Part shown: piece by piece, positions 14,629-23,207 of the stretch
How the letters are laid out: each line of letters starts with the position of its first letter
Position numbering within the stretch: the first letter of the stretch is position 1
Source of the DNA: DATDCV01 sp036524155
GTDB lineage: Bacteria > Verrucomicrobiota > Verrucomicrobiia > Limisphaerales > UBA8199
Assembly (NCBI GenBank): GCA_036524155.1
Contig: DATDCV010000031.1
Span: forward strand, 1-40,336
Length of the DNA stretch: 40,336 bases
Direction of reading: 5' to 3'
Program-made: the position numbers and the translations under genes
Notes under the pieces: generated by a model
Database searches by the model: none
The model's input: only the letters and a program-made list of their open reading frames with translations
Told to the model about the DNA's origin: nothing

Positions 14629-15030
14629 CTAGCGGCGGGAGTTGGCGAAAGCGACCAGACCCGACAAATCACTACAGGTCAAGTCCGGCGAGACATTCAA
14701 TTCCTCTGCTGGCGCATTCAGGCGATTAACCCAGATGGCCGGAAAGCCAAACCATTTCGCGCCCGAAGCGTCCCACCCGGCAAACGCCGCGAACGCGATG
14801 GCCTGCCGTGTTCGCCAGGCTTTGCTCAACTCCGCCCCTCTCCCCGGAAAGACCTCTTCGGCCAATGCGAAGATCGGGCGCGGATCAAAGATGGGAAACG
14901 CATCGAAGGCGACCGTGCGCACTTGGGCGCTCGTCTCCACCGCATGCCGCGGCGCTGGATGAAGATGAGCGCCGACGGTCGCTCCGGCTGTGCGTCCCAG
15001 GAACGTCCGGCGGTTCAGTGTTGTACTCAT
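14629..15030 (-). pseudogene. internally deleted haloacid dehalogenase paralogue
   Basis: 133 codons match both ends of the 4505-5275 dehalogenase but not its middle. A twin-arginine-like leader (NRRTFLGRTAGATVG) and motif I (VAFDAFPIFDPRPIF ... AWRTRQ) are joined directly to the C-terminal part (AIAFAAFAGWDASGAKWFGF, then PAIWVNRLN). About 125 residues with the motif II serine and motif III lysine are missing, so it cannot be an active HAD enzyme. The deletion is in frame. Its ATG overlaps the stop of the upstream leucine-rich-repeat gene (ATGA). Confidence 0.85.
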
Positions 15031-16553
15031 TGCGGACCTTCGTTGATGCTGCGGTCCTGCTCATTGGTCGGGCTGACCATCGTGAAAGTATTAGGCGGGA
15101 TGAATACCATGTTCGCAGAAGGGCTTTGCGCCAGCGCACGGTAAAATTTCTCCGACAGCGGGGCCGTCACGTCTTTAAAGAGGACGCTGCCGAGTGTGTT
15201 GGTCACAGCGCCCAAAGTGCTCCAAGCTGCCAGATTTGTAGAGCTAAGGACGGCATAAACGCCGGGCGGCCCGATCAGCGCAAACTCGAAGGCTCCAGGC
15301 TCCGTCCCATGTGGCCCAATCAACCGGATCGCCAGTGGGTAGGTGAGGACGGAAACACCTTGAGACCGCAAAAAGGCAACCGGCGCAGCCAAATTTGTGG
15401 CCGCCATCTGTTCGGACAAGACGAGGGTCGTGAGTGGATTTCCGTTCAGGAAAAGGGTGGCCAACTTCGTGAGATCAGGAGGCAAGGTGAGGTTCGTCAG
15501 TTGATTTCCCTGAAGCTCAAGCACGACCAGGTTGGTCATGCCCCCAGGCAAGGTGAGGCTGCTGAGTTTATTCTGACCAAGGTCCAGCTGGGCCAAATGG
15601 ATCAGATCAGAAGGGAGCACAAGGTTGGTCAGTTGATTTGCCGTGAGAACGAGTGTGCTCAGGTTGGTCATGCCCGCAGGCAAGCTGAGGCTGCTGAGTT
15701 TATTCTGACCAAGATCGATCTGGATCATATGAATCAGACCAGAAGGCAACGTGAGATTCAGAAGTTGATTGTCGGCAATGTCGACAAAGGTCAGGTTCGT
15801 CATATCCGGAGGAAAAGTCAGGTTTGTTAGTTGATTGTCGCGGGCAAAGAATTCGCTCAAATTGGTCAAACCTGCAGGCAAGCTGAGGGTCTGGAGGGGA
15901 TTAAAATCGAGCGTAAGACTGGCCAAACGCCTCAGATCGGGCTGCAAGGTCAGGTTCGTCAGTTGATTGAAGGAGGTATCGACGGAGTGCAAGTTCGTCA
16001 TGTCCGCGCGCACGGCGAGACTGGTCAGGCTGTTGTCCGAGAGATTAAGCTGCGCCAGCCTCGTCAGCCCCGCCGGGAAATTGAAATTTGCAAGCGCGTT
16101 CCCCTCAAGAAAAAGCGTGTCCAGATTCGTCAATCCGTCGGGCAGGGAGCACTGGGCGAGTGAATTGAACGCGATATCAATGATGGTGAGATTGGGCGAG
16201 GCGTTCGACAGGACGAAACTGCCGAGGTGATTGTTGAATAAGTCCAGGATCGAAAGATTCGTCAACACACCGGCAATGGTGAAATTGGTAATCGAGTTGT
16301 TATCCAGATCGAGGATGTGCAAGTTCCGGGCTGCTTCCAATCCGGCTACGCTGGTGATGCTTCGACCACCGGCGCTCAAGTTGGTCAAACCGAGCAGGTC
16401 TTGTTCAGTCAAAGGCCCGCTGAGTTTTTGCAGCGCCTCGCGGATCGCGGCGTTCAATCCCGAGTCGGGAATCGAAACTTCCTGTGCTCCCGCTGAAAGC
16501 AGAAAGCAGGTCATCCCCACTCCGCACAGGGCAAAAATGGTTTCCGACTTCAT
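15027..16553 (-). CDS. exported leucine-rich-repeat protein, cut short inside a C-terminal FGE-type domain
   Basis: About 508 residues with a signal peptide (FALCGVGMTCFLLSAGAQE). It has about 15 leucine-rich repeats of 22-23 residues (pattern LTNLxxLDLxxNxLxxLxLPxG, about residues 40-385). A beta domain follows with the Verrucomicrobia-type YAVLSSTNLAAWSTLG ... KFYRAL pattern. The last residues (NMVFIPPNTFTM, then SPTNEQDRSINEGPQ) are the start of a formylglycine-generating-enzyme-like domain, which normally runs about 200 residues further. The stop falls at that point and overlaps the next ATG, so the gene is probably 3'-truncated. A candidate ECF promoter lies 16 bases upstream. ATG 16553 is preferred to GTG 16556. 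Confidence 0.82.
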   Translation of the reverse strand: MKSETIFALCGVGMTCFLLSAGAQEVSIPDSGLNAAIREALQKLSGPLTEQDLLGLTNLSAGGRSITSVAGLEAARNLHILDLDNNSITNFTIAGVLTNLSILDLFNNHLGSFVLSNASPNLTIIDIAFNSLAQCSLPDGLTNLDTLFLEGNALANFNFPAGLTRLAQLNLSDNSLTSLAVRADMTNLHSVDTSFNQLTNLTLQPDLRRLASLTLDFNPLQTLSLPAGLTNLSEFFARDNQLTNLTFPPDMTNLTFVDIADNQLLNLTLPSGLIHMIQIDLGQNKLSSLSLPAGMTNLSTLVLTANQLTNLVLPSDLIHLAQLDLGQNKLSSLTLPGGMTNLVVLELQGNQLTNLTLPPDLTKLATLFLNGNPLTTLVLSEQMAATNLAAPVAFLRSQGVSVLTYPLAIRLIGPHGTEPGAFEFALIGPPGVYAVLSSTNLAAWSTLGAVTNTLGSVLFKDVTAPLSEKFYRALAQSPSANMVFIPPNTFTMVSPTNEQDRSINEGPQ

Positions 16554-16568
16554 CACGTCTATCAGATA

Positions 16569-16594
16569 GTCGAGCCTCGCTTTTGTTCCTTACA
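16569..16594 (-). promoter_or_regulatory. candidate ECF promoter for the LRR gene
   Basis: Minus-strand TGTAAGG (16594-16588), 15 bases, CGAC (16572-16569), reading on as CGACTA. The start codon follows within 16 bases. Confidence 0.65.
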
Positions 16595-16651
16595 GCGAAT
16601 GGAACTAAAGCCCCATATTGCGCTGTCCAGCCTCCGTGCTTGCGAATTTTT

Positions 16652-17227
16652 TTAGCGCCGCATTGTCGCGCCATCCTTGAGCGGTTCCGAACTCCAGACA
16701 AAGGCGCTCTTCTTTGCCAGTTCCAACACCTCCTCGACAGACCACTGGTCGTAAGCGTGGCGGCCATACTTGACAGCTTTGATTAGGCCGTCGGCCGCGA
16801 TGAGAAACTCTGCTGGCAGCCCAGTCGGGCCGCCGGTCATGGCAAGGTTGAATCTGCTGCCCATACCCCTAAAGGCCGCCCACAGCGCCCGAGGATGCAT
16901 CGCGTATGCCCACGATTGCTCCACCCCCAGTTCGCGATAGTATCGCTTGCCGGGGTCAGCAACCGCGTCGAACGGCAAGTCCTGGTGGAACGATTTAACA
17001 TCCTCCTGTGCGGAGTGGAAGAACAGTACTTCGTGAATGCCGGCGGCAGCGATCCGGTCGGCGTTACGACGGAGCGACCCGATGTGCGTGTTGCAGATCG
17101 GGCACCCTGCCCAGCGGCGGAACTGCACATGAGTGAAGCAGGCACCGGGCACGGGAACCGTCAACGGCTTCCCTTGAGAGGTCGTAAGCGTTAGGTTGGG
17201 GAATATGTCTCCCGCTTTGCGTTTCAT
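16652..17227 (-). CDS. peroxiredoxin-like (AhpC/TSA-fold) protein
   Basis: A 191-residue thioredoxin-fold protein of the peroxiredoxin-like group. It opens with KAGDIFPNLTLTTSQGKPLTV. The redox motif is CPIC (residues about 44-47, in RRWAGCPICNTHIG). It continues EVLFFHSAQEDVKSF and GLPAEFLIAADGLI. The two-cysteine CxxC arrangement suggests a thiol-disulfide or peroxide-reducing role, with the substrate unknown. Its ATG overlaps the stop of a thioredoxin relic upstream (ATGA, 17224-17227), which suggests that an intact trx once shared the operon. Confidence 0.83.
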   Translation of the reverse strand: MKRKAGDIFPNLTLTTSQGKPLTVPVPGACFTHVQFRRWAGCPICNTHIGSLRRNADRIAAAGIHEVLFFHSAQEDVKSFHQDLPFDAVADPGKRYYRELGVEQSWAYAMHPRALWAAFRGMGSRFNLAMTGGPTGLPAEFLIAADGLIKAVKYGRHAYDQWSVEEVLELAKKSAFVWSSEPLKDGATMRR

Positions 17228-17400
17228 AGGATAAAACATTCAGTTGTGAGGCTCGGAAATTGCCGTACCCTGTGCCGCCACCATCGCACCTCAAGCATTT
17301 TGCATGGTCCGCACCACTCCGCCCAGAAGTCCGCAAGGACGGGTTCGGATTTCAAAACTTCGCTCCCGAAGTTGGTTTCGGTGATTTTCGATAGTCGCTT
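17224..17400 (-). pseudogene. trxA: thioredoxin relic with intact WCGPC
   Basis: An open frame without a start codon encodes KITETNFGSEVLKSEPVLAD, then FWAEWCGPCKML, a clear thioredoxin N-terminal half. The active-site WCGPC lies at 17302-17316. After CKML the sequence departs from the family (EVRWWRHRVRQF) and stops at 17224. Upstream the frame is closed by a TGA at 17401-17403, and no ATG, GTG or TTG is available in frame. It is both 5'-degenerate and 3'-truncated (family length about 105-110 residues). Confidence 0.75.
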
Positions 17401-17433
17401 TCACTTTCGGTTCCCTGTTCCAGGTCTTACCAT

Positions 17434-17916
17434 TCAGGCTTTGCCGCCGAAGCTGACGAAGTCGTCAAGTTCGAGCAGGTCGGCCCAAGTCTTAATGTCT
17501 TCGCGGGTTTTGGTGAATTTGGCTACGCACTCGGCAAAGAATTGCAGGGTTTCGGGGTCGCCGTCCGGGCCGCGGCGATCCATGTAATCGCTCCACTGCT
17601 GGATTTCCCACGGTGTGCGTTTGTGTTTGGCGTTGGCCTGAATCCATTCCAGGATTTCGCCATCACCGCTGCCTTTCTTCAGTCGGGCGAGGAGCTTATT
17701 CGGGTCAATCCCCACGAAGCTGAGGATGCGCTTGTCCAGTGGGCAGTCGAAGTGATACTCGCCGTTTGTGCCGGCCAGGGTGGCGCGACCCTTGTCGAGC
17801 ATCCGTGGCAGCAGCGAGTAGTCGCCGAGGCGAGAGCGCGGGCTGCGCGGCGGGCGCTGGGTCAAGTTGGGAGCATTTGACGGTCGGACGGTGCTATATG
17901 CAGTTTTTTTGCTCAT
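17434..17916 (-). CDS. DUF5069 domain-containing protein
   Basis: A 160-residue protein of the DUF5069 family, common in Verrucomicrobia and planctomycetes. The hallmark RSPRSRLGDYSLLPRMLDKG is followed by RATLAGTNGEYHFDCPLDKR and WIQANAKHKRTPWEIQQW. It is cytoplasmic with no membrane segment. The function is unknown. The ATG follows a good purine-rich ribosome site (AGAAAGG). It is a stand-alone gene; the 163 bases upstream to the PPOX gene show nothing notable. Confidence 0.88.
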   Translation of the reverse strand: MSKKTAYSTVRPSNAPNLTQRPPRSPRSRLGDYSLLPRMLDKGRATLAGTNGEYHFDCPLDKRILSFVGIDPNKLLARLKKGSGDGEILEWIQANAKHKRTPWEIQQWSDYMDRRGPDGDPETLQFFAECVAKFTKTREDIKTWADLLELDDFVSFGGKA

Positions 17917-18079
17917 GATGATGCCTTTCTACGTTTGGTGATGGTCGAGGGGTGCGGCGAAAATTGCCGATTGACAGCTCGGGGATCGATCGAGTGGTCA
18001 TTGGATTATAAGCAATCCATTCATTGTTTGCGTGGTGAGTTCAGGATGAAGGTTAAATTAAACTCACGGGGGTCTCTGA

Positions 18080-18679
18080 TCATTTGGTGCTCTTGAGTTG
18101 AGCTTCCAGTTCGGCGATTCGCTGTCGCAAAGGGGCGACAACGTGTTCCACCTCGGCGGCGGTGTAGCGCGGGGTGATGTATTTCGGGCAGTTCCAATCG
18201 AACGCGAGCGCGTCAATGAGAAACAACCGCTCGACGCTCCCTCTTAGTTCTTTTGTCGGCGCGAGTTGGTCGGCCAAGCCAGGCTGTTCACGGGCATCCA
18301 GCACCTTTGCGCGGCCGAGAATTTTGAGCCGGTCACGGTGAGGATAGTCCATCAGGAACAGGCAAACGCGGTCGTTGCCGTTCAGATTTCCCGTCGAGAG
18401 CATCTGCCGATTACCTTTGAAATCGGCAAATCCAAGCTGGTTCTGCCCGAGCACTTTCAAGAAACCCTTTGGTCCGCCACGATGCTGTATATACGGCCAG
18501 CCATCTTCGGTGACCGTTGCCATGTAGAAGCTGTCGCGGGCAGCTATGAAGTCGATTTCTTCAGCGGTCAGCTCATCTCGTTCGGGAGTCGGCAAGGGCT
18601 TGGATGTTATGCCGTAATACTGACCCTGCGCTTGCCGCACTGTCGGGGTCATAAGCGTCTGTTGGAATTTGGTCGGCAT
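18080..18679 (-). CDS. pyridoxamine 5'-phosphate oxidase-family (PPOX-class) flavoprotein
   Basis: A 199-residue split-barrel flavin protein. The PPOX core runs from ARDSFYMATVTEDGWPYIQH and RGGPKGFLKVLGQNQLGFAD through GNLNGNDRVCLFLMDYPHRDRLKILGRAKV. A C-terminal extension (DWNCPKYITPRYTAAEVEHV) ends in a short coiled coil (LRQRIAELEAQLKS), as in the MSMEG-type pyridoxamine oxidase-like proteins. It probably binds FMN or F420 and reduces an unknown small molecule. The start at MPTKFQ is chosen over an upstream frame extension. It lies downstream of the dehalogenase-like hydrolase on the same strand. Confidence 0.85.
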   Translation of the reverse strand: MPTKFQQTLMTPTVRQAQGQYYGITSKPLPTPERDELTAEEIDFIAARDSFYMATVTEDGWPYIQHRGGPKGFLKVLGQNQLGFADFKGNRQMLSTGNLNGNDRVCLFLMDYPHRDRLKILGRAKVLDAREQPGLADQLAPTKELRGSVERLFLIDALAFDWNCPKYITPRYTAAEVEHVVAPLRQRIAELEAQLKSTK

Positions 18680-18727
18680 AGCGTTCGGACAAAGGGTATC
18701 GCTTGATACAGTTATTATTCTCGAGGC

Positions 18728-18759
18728 GGGCACGCCCACGCAAGTTCGCGGGCGTGCCC
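18728..18759 (-). terminator. strong hairpin downstream of the alpha/beta hydrolase
   Basis: GGGCACGCCC (18728-18737) pairs with GGGCGTGCCC (18750-18759), a 10-base GC-rich stem. There is no T-run directly after it, so termination is only likely, not certain. Confidence 0.5.
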
Positions 18760-18774
18760 CGGGGAGGGTGTCGT

Positions 18775-19650
18775 TTAGAACGAAACGCCTCTGAGGAACT
18801 CTGTGACGGCATTGGCAATTTCCGCGGCGTGCGTTTCAAGGGCAAAATGGCCTGTGTCATAGAAGTGCACTTGAGCACCAGGATTGTCGCGCGTGAACGC
18901 CTTCGCTCCAGCAGGCAAAAAGAATGGATCATTTTGCCCCCAAACCGCCAGCAACGGTGGATGCTGCTTGCGAAAGTATTCCTGGAATTTCGGGTAAAGC
19001 CTGGCATTGCTGGCGTAGTCCAGGAAGAGGTCGAGCTGAATTTCATCGTTCCCTGGTCGGGAGAGCAGCGCGGAATCGAGCGCGTAGCTTTCTGGAGCGA
19101 TGAGCGAGGGATCGGCAACCCCGTGCCTGTATTGCCATTTAGTGGCCTCGGGCTGCAGAAAATCCCGTAAGGCCGCGCGGTTTCCAGCACTGGGCTCCTT
19201 CCAGTAATTCTGGATGGGATTCCACCCTTCGCTCAGTCCTTCCTCGTAGGCATTGCCATTTTGAGAAATGATGGCCGAGATTCGTTCAGGATGTGCCAAC
19301 GCGAGGCGCAGGCCAACCGGCGCACCGTAATCGAATATGTAAATCGCGAATCGCTTCAGCCCAAGCTTTTCGGTGAAAGCGTCAATGACGCGCGCAAGGT
19401 TCTCAAAGGTGTATTTGAACTGGTCTCGGGGCGGAGAATCCGAAAACCCGAATCCAGGCAAATCGGGCGCCACGACATGATAATGGTCGGCAAGTCTGGG
19501 AATCAGGTTGCGAAACATGTGAGAGGACGCGGGAAACCCATGCAGCAATAGGACAGTGGGTGAGGTGGCATTTCCGGCTTCTCGATAGAAGAGGTTAATG
19601 CCGTTGACCTGGATGGTTTGATACTTTGTCATACCTTCAAACGTTTTCAT
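18775..19650 (-). CDS. alpha/beta hydrolase, haloalkane dehalogenase/epoxide hydrolase type
   Basis: A 291-residue alpha/beta-hydrolase. The oxyanion motif is LLLHGFPASSHMF. The nucleophile elbow reads IFDYGAPVGLRLA, that is Asp rather than Ser, as in haloalkane dehalogenases and epoxide hydrolases. The acid is probably in WGQNDPFF and the base His in YDTGHFALETH. The cap domain lies about residues 130-215. The substrate is unknown. It is divergently transcribed from a TetR regulator, with two matching palindromes between them, and is therefore probably under its control. Confidence 0.87.
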   Translation of the reverse strand: MKTFEGMTKYQTIQVNGINLFYREAGNATSPTVLLLHGFPASSHMFRNLIPRLADHYHVVAPDLPGFGFSDSPPRDQFKYTFENLARVIDAFTEKLGLKRFAIYIFDYGAPVGLRLALAHPERISAIISQNGNAYEEGLSEGWNPIQNYWKEPSAGNRAALRDFLQPEATKWQYRHGVADPSLIAPESYALDSALLSRPGNDEIQLDLFLDYASNARLYPKFQEYFRKQHPPLLAVWGQNDPFFLPAGAKAFTRDNPGAQVHFYDTGHFALETHAAEIANAVTEFLRGVSF

Positions 19651-19710
19651 TTGTTCAGTTCTTTCTTTAATTCGTTATTCGTACCCGTTACGCGAAGTCA
19701 GTCGCATTAG

Positions 19711-19726
19711 TGTAGCAATCATTACA
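19711..19726. promoter_or_regulatory. candidate TetR operator 1
   Basis: The palindrome TGTA-N8-TACA lies in the divergent hydrolase/TetR spacer. It shares its half-sites and spacing with operator 2, 55 bases away. Confidence 0.5.
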
Positions 19727-19765
19727 CAATAAATCGCACCGGAGTTGAAAATAGTCAAAAATTAT

Positions 19766-19781
19766 TGTAGTGTCCGCTACA
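19766..19781. promoter_or_regulatory. candidate TetR operator 2
   Basis: The palindrome TGTAG-N6-CTACA has the same TGTA-N8-TACA frame as operator 1. It lies 48 bases before the TetR start. Confidence 0.5.
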
Positions 19782-19829
19782 GTTTTACGCGAATGTGGAG
19801 CCGTCGGTGGGACGACGGCGGTAAACTCT

Positions 19830-20414
19830 ATGGGTCGAAGACTCGAATTTAACTACGGACGGGCGATTGAACGGGCTACCAAAGTGTTCTGGGCCAAGGG
19901 CTACAGCGCCGCTTCAATGCGCGACCTCCTGAGGGCCATGGGAATCGGCGAAGGGTCGTTTTACCATTTATTCGGCAGCAAGAACCGGCTCTATCTGGAA
20001 TGCCTGAAGCGCTATAACGAGACTGTAACCCGGCAACGGCTGGATGCATTGGATGCTGAACCGTCCGTTGGCAAAGCATTACGAGCCTTTTTTCGGGGCT
20101 TAATCGATGATTTGGACAATCCCAAGAAACCTCATGTTTGCCTGATGGCGCGGAGTTTATCGTCCGACGTGCTGGACGAAGCGGAGCTCGGGGCTTCGGT
20201 CAAATCGGGAATGCGATTATTTGAGGAGCGCATCTCGGCCCGGCTTGAGAGAGCGAAGGGTGACGGCGAGCTGCCGTCGAGTTTTCAGACGGACATTTCG
20301 GCGCAGATCATCTTCACCTTCCTGCAAGGATATTTCCGCGTGGTAAAGGTTTTAAAGCCCCGCGAGGAAATGTGGCGGCAAATTGAGGTTCTTTTGGGCA
20401 GGCTGGGCCTCTGA
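19830..20414 (+). CDS. TetR-family transcriptional regulator
   Basis: A 194-residue regulator. The N-terminal helix-turn-helix is typical: AIERATKVFWAKGYSAASMR, DLLRAMGIGEGSFYHLFGSK. The C-terminal all-helical ligand domain (RALRAFFRGLIDDL, CLMARSLSSDVLDEAELG) resembles the AcrR/NemR-like C-terminal domain. It is divergent from the dehalogenase-like hydrolase, and two palindromes in the spacer suit it as autoregulator and repressor of the hydrolase. The ATG at MGRRLEF is preferred over one 20 codons upstream. It converges 2 bases from the GH63-like gene. Confidence 0.9.
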   Translation: MGRRLEFNYGRAIERATKVFWAKGYSAASMRDLLRAMGIGEGSFYHLFGSKNRLYLECLKRYNETVTRQRLDALDAEPSVGKALRAFFRGLIDDLDNPKKPHVCLMARSLSSDVLDEAELGASVKSGMRLFEERISARLERAKGDGELPSSFQTDISAQIIFTFLQGYFRVVKVLKPREEMWRQIEVLLGRLGL

Positions 20415-20416
20415 AT

Positions 20417-23203
20417 TCAAACCGCCACCAGTGCCCGGTTCTTGGACCGAGACTGGGATGCCGATACCACAGACCCGGCTTCGGAAGTCTTAGTTGAGGC
20501 CTTTTCCGGCACCTTCCTCGCTTGGAGCAGTTTTGCCACCAATCCCGTCCAACCAGTTTGGTGCGACGCTCCCACGCCCCGGCCGGTGTCCCCGTGGAAA
20601 TATTCGTGGAAGAGGACGTAGTGGCGGAAATGCGGGTCCTTCGCCAACTTATCGTGGTAACGGAGCACCGGGCGTTCGCCATTCTGGTCTTTGAGGAACA
20701 GCCGCCGCAACCGCCTGGCAATCTCCTCTGCGACCCCGTCGATCGTGAGGTATTGGCCCGAGCCAGTGGGGCACTCGACCTTGAAATCGTCCCCATAATA
20801 GTGATGAAACTTCTGTAGCGCCTCGATTACCAAGTAGTTAACCGGCATCCAAATGGGTCCACGCCAGTTGGAATTGCCACCGAACAGACCCGAGTTGGAC
20901 TCCGCCGGTTGGTAAGAAACCGTTAGGCAGGAACCGTTGGACCAGTACTCGTAGGGATGTTCCAGGTGATGGAGGGAAATGGCCCGGATTCCGAACTCGG
21001 AGAGGAATTCGGTTTCATCGAGCATGCGTCGCAGAAGGCATTTCATTCGGTGGCCGCGCAGCAGGGACAAGAGGTGGCGCTGCCCCATGCCCGGCTCGTT
21101 CCAGCGGGAAACCAACTTGGCCAAATCGGGCCGGTAATTGAGGAACCATTGAAGCCGTCCAGCAAACTCCGGAAGCTCTTGGAGTAATTCCTCATCGAGA
21201 GTCTCGACTGCGAAGAGTGGAATCAGGCCGACCATGGATCGGACCTTCAGCGGGGTCATTTCGCCATTGGGGAGGTTCAGCACATCATAGTAAAACTCGT
21301 CTTTGTCGGACCACAATCCGAGGCCGCCTTCGCCAATATTGTTCATGGCTTCGGCGATATGCAGGAAATGCTCGAAAAATTTGGTGGCGATATCTTCGTA
21401 CACATGATTGTGCCTGGCCAATTCCAGCGCGATGCGCATGAGGTTGAGGCAATACATGGCCATCCAACTGGTGCCATCGGCCTGGTTAATGAATCCACCG
21501 GTGGGCAAAGGAGAGCTGCGGTCGAACACGCCGATGTTGTCCAGCCCGAGAAAGCCGCCCTGGAAGATATTCCGACCCTGGGCGTCCTTGCGATTTACCC
21601 ACCAAGTGAAGTTGAGCATGAGCTTGTGGAACACGCGTTCCAGGAACGCCAGATCGCCCCGATCACCCCGTTGCTTGCGGTCCATTTGGAATACTCGCCA
21701 GGTGGCCCAGGCGTGCACCGGCGGGTTGACATCGCCGAAAGCCCATTCGTACGCCGGTAGTTGGCCGTTGGGGTGCATGTACCACTCGCGGGTCAGCAGC
21801 ACGAGCTGGTTTTTGGCGAACTCGGCATCCACCAGCGCCAACGGGATGCAGTGGAATGCCAGATCCCAGGCGGCGTACCACGGGTATTCCCACTTGTCTG
21901 GCATGGACAGGATGTCCGCGTTGTTGAGGTGAGCCCATTCCCGGTTGCGTCCCCACTTGCGCTCGGCCGGAGGTGGAAATTGCCCCGGGTCACCTCGGAG
22001 CCACTGCGGAACATCGTAATAAAAGAACTGCTTGCTCCAGATCATCCCAGCCAAGGCCTGGCGCTGGACATTGCGCGCATCTGGATCCGAAATCTCCTTC
22101 TGCAGATCCGAATAGAACTCATCAGCTTCACCTCGACGTTGTTCAAGGACTCGGTCGAAATCAGCGAATGCTTGTAGCCGCCGAGGTGACGAGGCGGATA
22201 GGTCGGAATCTCCGTTGCCATCTATGCTCCGCCTCCTTACGTCGGCGGCTACGAGTCGAAGACGTACACACGCGGAACCTCTTGGTGCGATGGATATTTG
22301 ATACAACGCGGCAACCTTCGTGCCCACATTTTGCGGGTTTACCGCCCCCTTGTTCCCATTCACCACGAATTCGTGGAAGGCATCTTTAAAATAACCTTGT
22401 GCATCCGACTGACCGTAAAGCCGGCGCACGTTCGTTTCATTATCACAGAAGAGGAGTTGCGGTTCTCCTTCGCAGTGCAGACGGAAACCACCGAGTTCAG
22501 GATGTTGGACTTTACTCGAGCCGCCACCGGCGTCCTCAAGCCTCGGGCTTGTCACCCCAGGCTTCCACGCCCAGGTATTGCGGAACCAGATTTGGGGTAG
22601 CACGTGGATTGTCGCCGCTTCCGGCCCTCGGTTATGCACTGTGATGCACATCAAAACCGCGTCCGGGCCGGCCTTGGCATACTCCACAAAAACATCGAAA
22701 TACCTGTCATCGTCAAAGACTCCCGCATCGAGTAACTCAAACTCCGGCTGGTCCTTGCCTCGTCGGCTATTCTCCTCGACCAAACGCGCGTAAGGGAACG
22801 CGCGCTGGGGATATTTGTACAGCATCTTCAGGTATGAGTGCGTCGGGGTGGCATCCAAGTAGTAATACAATTCCTTCACGTCCTCCCCGTGGTTTCCTTC
22901 TCCGTTGGTCAGTCCGAACAGGCGCTCCTTGAGAATCGGGTCACGGCCGTTCCAGAGCGCCAAACCCAGGCAAAGCCGTTGCTGATCGTCGCTGAAACCC
23001 GCCAGACCATCCTCGCCCCAACGATAAACGCGGCTGCGAGCGTGGTCGTGCGGGAAATACTCCCAGGCATTACCAAAGGGACTATAATCTTCACGCACGG
23101 TTCCCCACTGTCGTTCAGACAGATACGGCCCCCACCGCCTCCAGTTCTTCTGACCCGCGCGGTCCTCTGCGAGGCGTTGTTTTTCGGCGAGTTGGGCCCG
23201 CAT
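20417..23203 (-). CDS. GH63-like glucosidase (MGH1-like glycoside hydrolase), with a repeat-derived insert
   Basis: A 928-residue protein resembling bacterial GH63/mannosyl-oligosaccharide-glucosidase-like enzymes with an (alpha/alpha)6 barrel. It opens WGPYLSERQWGTVREDYSPFG. It has a beta-rich N-domain to about residue 310. The barrel includes YAAWDLAFHCIPLALVDAEFA, QLPAYEWAFGDVNPPVHAWA and SNWRGPIWMPVNYL. It ends HQTGWTGLVAKLLQ plus a Ser/Lys-rich tail. It is predicted to be cytoplasmic (no signal peptide) and to cleave alpha-glucosides. Residues about 317-343 (VAADVRRRS ... SASSPRRLQ) are translated palindrome, between the two domains. It is a single gene. Confidence 0.88.
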   Translation of the reverse strand: MRAQLAEKQRLAEDRAGQKNWRRWGPYLSERQWGTVREDYSPFGNAWEYFPHDHARSRVYRWGEDGLAGFSDDQQRLCLGLALWNGRDPILKERLFGLTNGEGNHGEDVKELYYYLDATPTHSYLKMLYKYPQRAFPYARLVEENSRRGKDQPEFELLDAGVFDDDRYFDVFVEYAKAGPDAVLMCITVHNRGPEAATIHVLPQIWFRNTWAWKPGVTSPRLEDAGGGSSKVQHPELGGFRLHCEGEPQLLFCDNETNVRRLYGQSDAQGYFKDAFHEFVVNGNKGAVNPQNVGTKVAALYQISIAPRGSACVRLRLVAADVRRRSIDGNGDSDLSASSPRRLQAFADFDRVLEQRRGEADEFYSDLQKEISDPDARNVQRQALAGMIWSKQFFYYDVPQWLRGDPGQFPPPAERKWGRNREWAHLNNADILSMPDKWEYPWYAAWDLAFHCIPLALVDAEFAKNQLVLLTREWYMHPNGQLPAYEWAFGDVNPPVHAWATWRVFQMDRKQRGDRGDLAFLERVFHKLMLNFTWWVNRKDAQGRNIFQGGFLGLDNIGVFDRSSPLPTGGFINQADGTSWMAMYCLNLMRIALELARHNHVYEDIATKFFEHFLHIAEAMNNIGEGGLGLWSDKDEFYYDVLNLPNGEMTPLKVRSMVGLIPLFAVETLDEELLQELPEFAGRLQWFLNYRPDLAKLVSRWNEPGMGQRHLLSLLRGHRMKCLLRRMLDETEFLSEFGIRAISLHHLEHPYEYWSNGSCLTVSYQPAESNSGLFGGNSNWRGPIWMPVNYLVIEALQKFHHYYGDDFKVECPTGSGQYLTIDGVAEEIARRLRRLFLKDQNGERPVLRYHDKLAKDPHFRHYVLFHEYFHGDTGRGVGASHQTGWTGLVAKLLQARKVPEKASTKTSEAGSVVSASQSRSKNRALVAV
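22174..22252. repeat. REP-type palindrome, copy 9, in frame inside the GH63-like gene
   Basis: The left arm GTAGCCGCCGAGGTGACGAG is diverged; the right arm ends TTACGTCGGCGGCTAC. It is open in the host frame, between the N-domain and the barrel. Confidence 0.9.
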
Positions 23204-23207
23204 AGTA

